In this document: in pieces, positions 62,700-64,000 of the stretch
Position numbering within the stretch: position 1 is the first letter of the stretch
Layout: every line of letters begins with the position of its first letter
Assembly: GCF_000720325.1 (NCBI RefSeq)
Contig: NZ_JOJM01000025.1
Coordinates: 1 to 64,000 of the forward strand
From: Streptomyces sp. NRRL B-1347
Lineage (GTDB): Bacteria; Actinomycetota; Actinomycetes; Streptomycetales; Streptomycetaceae
Reading direction: 5' to 3'
DNA length: 64,000 bases
The notes under the pieces: model-generated
What the model saw: only the letters and a program-made list of their open reading frames with translations
The model's database searches: none
What the model was told of the DNA's origin: nothing
Position numbers and translations under genes: made by a program

Positions 62700-63662
62700 T
62701 TACTTCTTGATCAGGCCCTTGGACTTCAGATAGTCCTTCGCGACATCGCCTTCCTTCTGGCGCTCCTCGTCGACCTTGCGGTTCAGTTCGATGAGGTCGT
62801 CCGTCGTGAGCGTCTTGGTGAGCTTGCCGAGCGCGGCGGCTATCTCCTTGTCGCCCGCCGACTTCTCGTTCACCACGGGAAGGATGTTGTCGGCGTTCTG
62901 GAGCTTCTTGTCGTCCTCCAGGATCACGAGGCCGAAGTTCTTCAGCGTCGCGTCCGTGGTCGTCGTCAGGACCAGTTGGTCCGTGCCGTTCTTGACGGCC
63001 TGCTTCGACTGGGTGGTGCCGACGCCCTTGGGGTCGATTCCGGAGACGTCGATGCCGTACTTCTTCTTCAGGCCCGGGGCGCAGAACGGCCGCGTCTCGC
63101 ATTCGTCACCGGCGGCGATCCTGACCTTCTCACCGGACTTGCCAAGATCCGAAAGCGTCTTGAGCTTGTGTTCCTTCGCGTAGTCCTCGGTCACCGCGAA
63201 CGCGTTCTGGTCGACCGCGCCGCCCGCCGGAAGCACCTTGAGGCCGCGCGGCTCCGCGAGCTCGGTCAGTGCGCGGACCGTCGTCGCGAGATCACTGGAC
63301 GCGACCGGCTTCGTGTCCGAGCCGTTCTTCTTCAGGTTCAGGAATTCCGCGAGGGTGGCCGCGTATTCGGGAGCGACGTCGATGGAGCCCTTCTTCAGCT
63401 CCGGCTCGTACACCTCGCGGTTCTGCACGGTCTTCACCGACGCGTCGTATCCGGCGTCCCGCAGTACGCCCGCGTACAGCTCGGCGAGCACCTTCTGCTC
63501 GGTGAACCGGGCCGAGCCCACCACGATCGCGCCCTTGCCGCCGGCCGAGTCCTTGTCGTCCTCCAGGCTGTCGCCGCCGCACGCGGCGAGGCCCGCGCCC
63601 AGCGTCACGACGGCCGCGGCCGCCCCTGCCATCCGTCGCGCGCGACGCGTTCTGCTGTTCAT
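62700..63662 (-). CDS. osmoprotectant ABC transporter substrate-binding lipoprotein (OpuAC/ProX type)
   Basis: The 320-residue lipoprotein binds compatible solutes such as glycine betaine or choline for uptake. Signal and lipobox: RRARRMAGAAAAVVTLGAGLAAC (cleavage before Cys). The mature part has the OpuAC fold: IVVGSARFTEQKVLAELYAGVLRDAGYDASVK, IDVAPEYAATLAEFLN, AVDQNAFAVT, VRIAAGDECETRPFCAPGLKKKYG (two extra Cys) and DATLKNFGLVILEDDKKLQNADNILPV. It follows the permease gene, which starts beyond the window edge. ATG 63662. Confidence 0.92.
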   Translation of the reverse strand: MNSRTRRARRMAGAAAAVVTLGAGLAACGGDSLEDDKDSAGGKGAIVVGSARFTEQKVLAELYAGVLRDAGYDASVKTVQNREVYEPELKKGSIDVAPEYAATLAEFLNLKKNGSDTKPVASSDLATTVRALTELAEPRGLKVLPAGGAVDQNAFAVTEDYAKEHKLKTLSDLGKSGEKVRIAAGDECETRPFCAPGLKKKYGIDVSGIDPKGVGTTQSKQAVKNGTDQLVLTTTTDATLKNFGLVILEDDKKLQNADNILPVVNEKSAGDKEIAAALGKLTKTLTTDDLIELNRKVDEERQKEGDVAKDYLKSKGLIKK

Positions 63663-63773
63663 CGGTGAACCACCATTCGAGAGTTTCAGGGCCGCGAGCG
63701 TTTCGGGGCCGGAAGGCCGGTACGTGCGGCGGGGAGAGGCAGGAGGGAGCCCGAGGTGCGCCCCGTCGGATGC

Positions 63774-64000
63774 TCAGGCACGCATACGGGACCGCCCCCG
63801 CATCGGGTCGAAGGCCCACCCCACCGCGACGAGCACGCCCTCCACGGCCAGGGCGAGCAGCGCCACCAGGAAGGCGCCCGCGACCACCTGCGGCGTGTTC
63901 TGCAGGTTGAACCCGGCCGTGATGATCCGGCCCAGGCCGCCCTCGCCCGCCATCGCGGCGAGCGTCGCCGTGGCGACGACCTGCACGGCGGCCGACCGCA
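63774..64000 (-). CDS. osmoprotectant ABC transporter permease, C-terminal part
   Basis: The frame is open to the right edge of the window, so only the last 75 or so residues are visible: a RSAAVQVVATATLAAMAGEGGLGRII segment typical of the EAA loop end in OpuB/ProW-type permeases, then a membrane span (VVAGAFLVALLALAVEGVLVAVGWAF) and a basic tail (DPMRGRSRMRA). It would form the channel for the adjacent substrate-binding lipoprotein. The rest of the gene, and probably an ATPase gene, lie beyond 64000. Confidence 0.88.
   Translation of the reverse strand, partial: RSAAVQVVATATLAAMAGEGGLGRIITAGFNLQNTPQVVAGAFLVALLALAVEGVLVAVGWAFDPMRGRSRMRA

Overview
The window is high-GC actinobacterial chromosome and almost certainly Streptomyces. 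The support is GC-rich third codon positions, frequent GTG starts, the sigE-cseABC operon, Lsr2, ClpC, a stand-alone nuoD2, and a gene order that matches, as I remember it, the S. coelicolor trpS1-to-nuoD2 interval. I see no insertion sequence, prophage, integrase, CRISPR array or tRNA. The interest lies in regulatory DNA, unusual domain fusions and one small accessory insertion.

Layout. 1-300 is the promoter and leader region of an rRNA operon that runs leftward out of the window. 488-1691 is a tryptophan attenuator followed by trpS. 1.6-7.5 kb holds a GlxA-type regulator, a cysteine hydrolase, proC, an ABC-2 exporter, a methyltransferase and a small membrane protein. 7.7-18.1 kb holds a receptor Ser/Thr kinase, an SH3 protein with a parS-like site beside it, ilvD, a TetR regulator coupled to a sugar-phosphate isomerase, a Ppx/GppA protein, a Cys-rich protein and a fused sigma/anti-sigma/BACON membrane protein. 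18.3-26.8 kb is radA-disA, a PAP2 phosphatase, a two-component pair and mutY. 27.0-30.5 kb is sigE-cseA-cseB-cseC (cell-envelope stress). 30.5-34.6 kb holds AraC/VOC, an MFS pump with its TetR repressor, and a secreted M23 peptidase with a structured leader.

34.9-39.1 kb is the most accessory-looking part: a large NACHT NTPase of bacterial NLR type followed by a DUF1016 (YhcG) protein whose nuclease active site looks destroyed. 39.5-46 kb is housekeeping: clpC with a ClgR-type box, a primase/polymerase-like protein, lsr2, an amino-acid N-acetyltransferase, a BlaI-type repressor and small membrane proteins. 46.3-51.9 kb is a leftward cofactor operon, (DUF2520)-panC-nadB-nadC-coaX, which joins NAD and pantothenate/CoA synthesis with 4-bp overlaps at two junctions. 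52-64 kb holds a PLP lyase, an ArsR regulator with a clear operator, a NarL-type two-component pair, a MidA-type methyltransferase convergent with nuoD2, a pair of PH-domain membrane proteins, a coiled-coil protein and the start of an osmoprotectant ABC transporter.

Three themes recur. (1) A dispersed intergenic palindromic repeat family with an extended form of about 105 bp, twice arranged as inverted pairs. (2) Minus-10-like hexamers 6-7 nt upstream of start codons, which suggests many leaderless mRNAs. (3) Convergent genes that overlap at their 3' ends. Coordinates of starts are my own choices from ribosome sites, overlaps and homology. No database search was possible.
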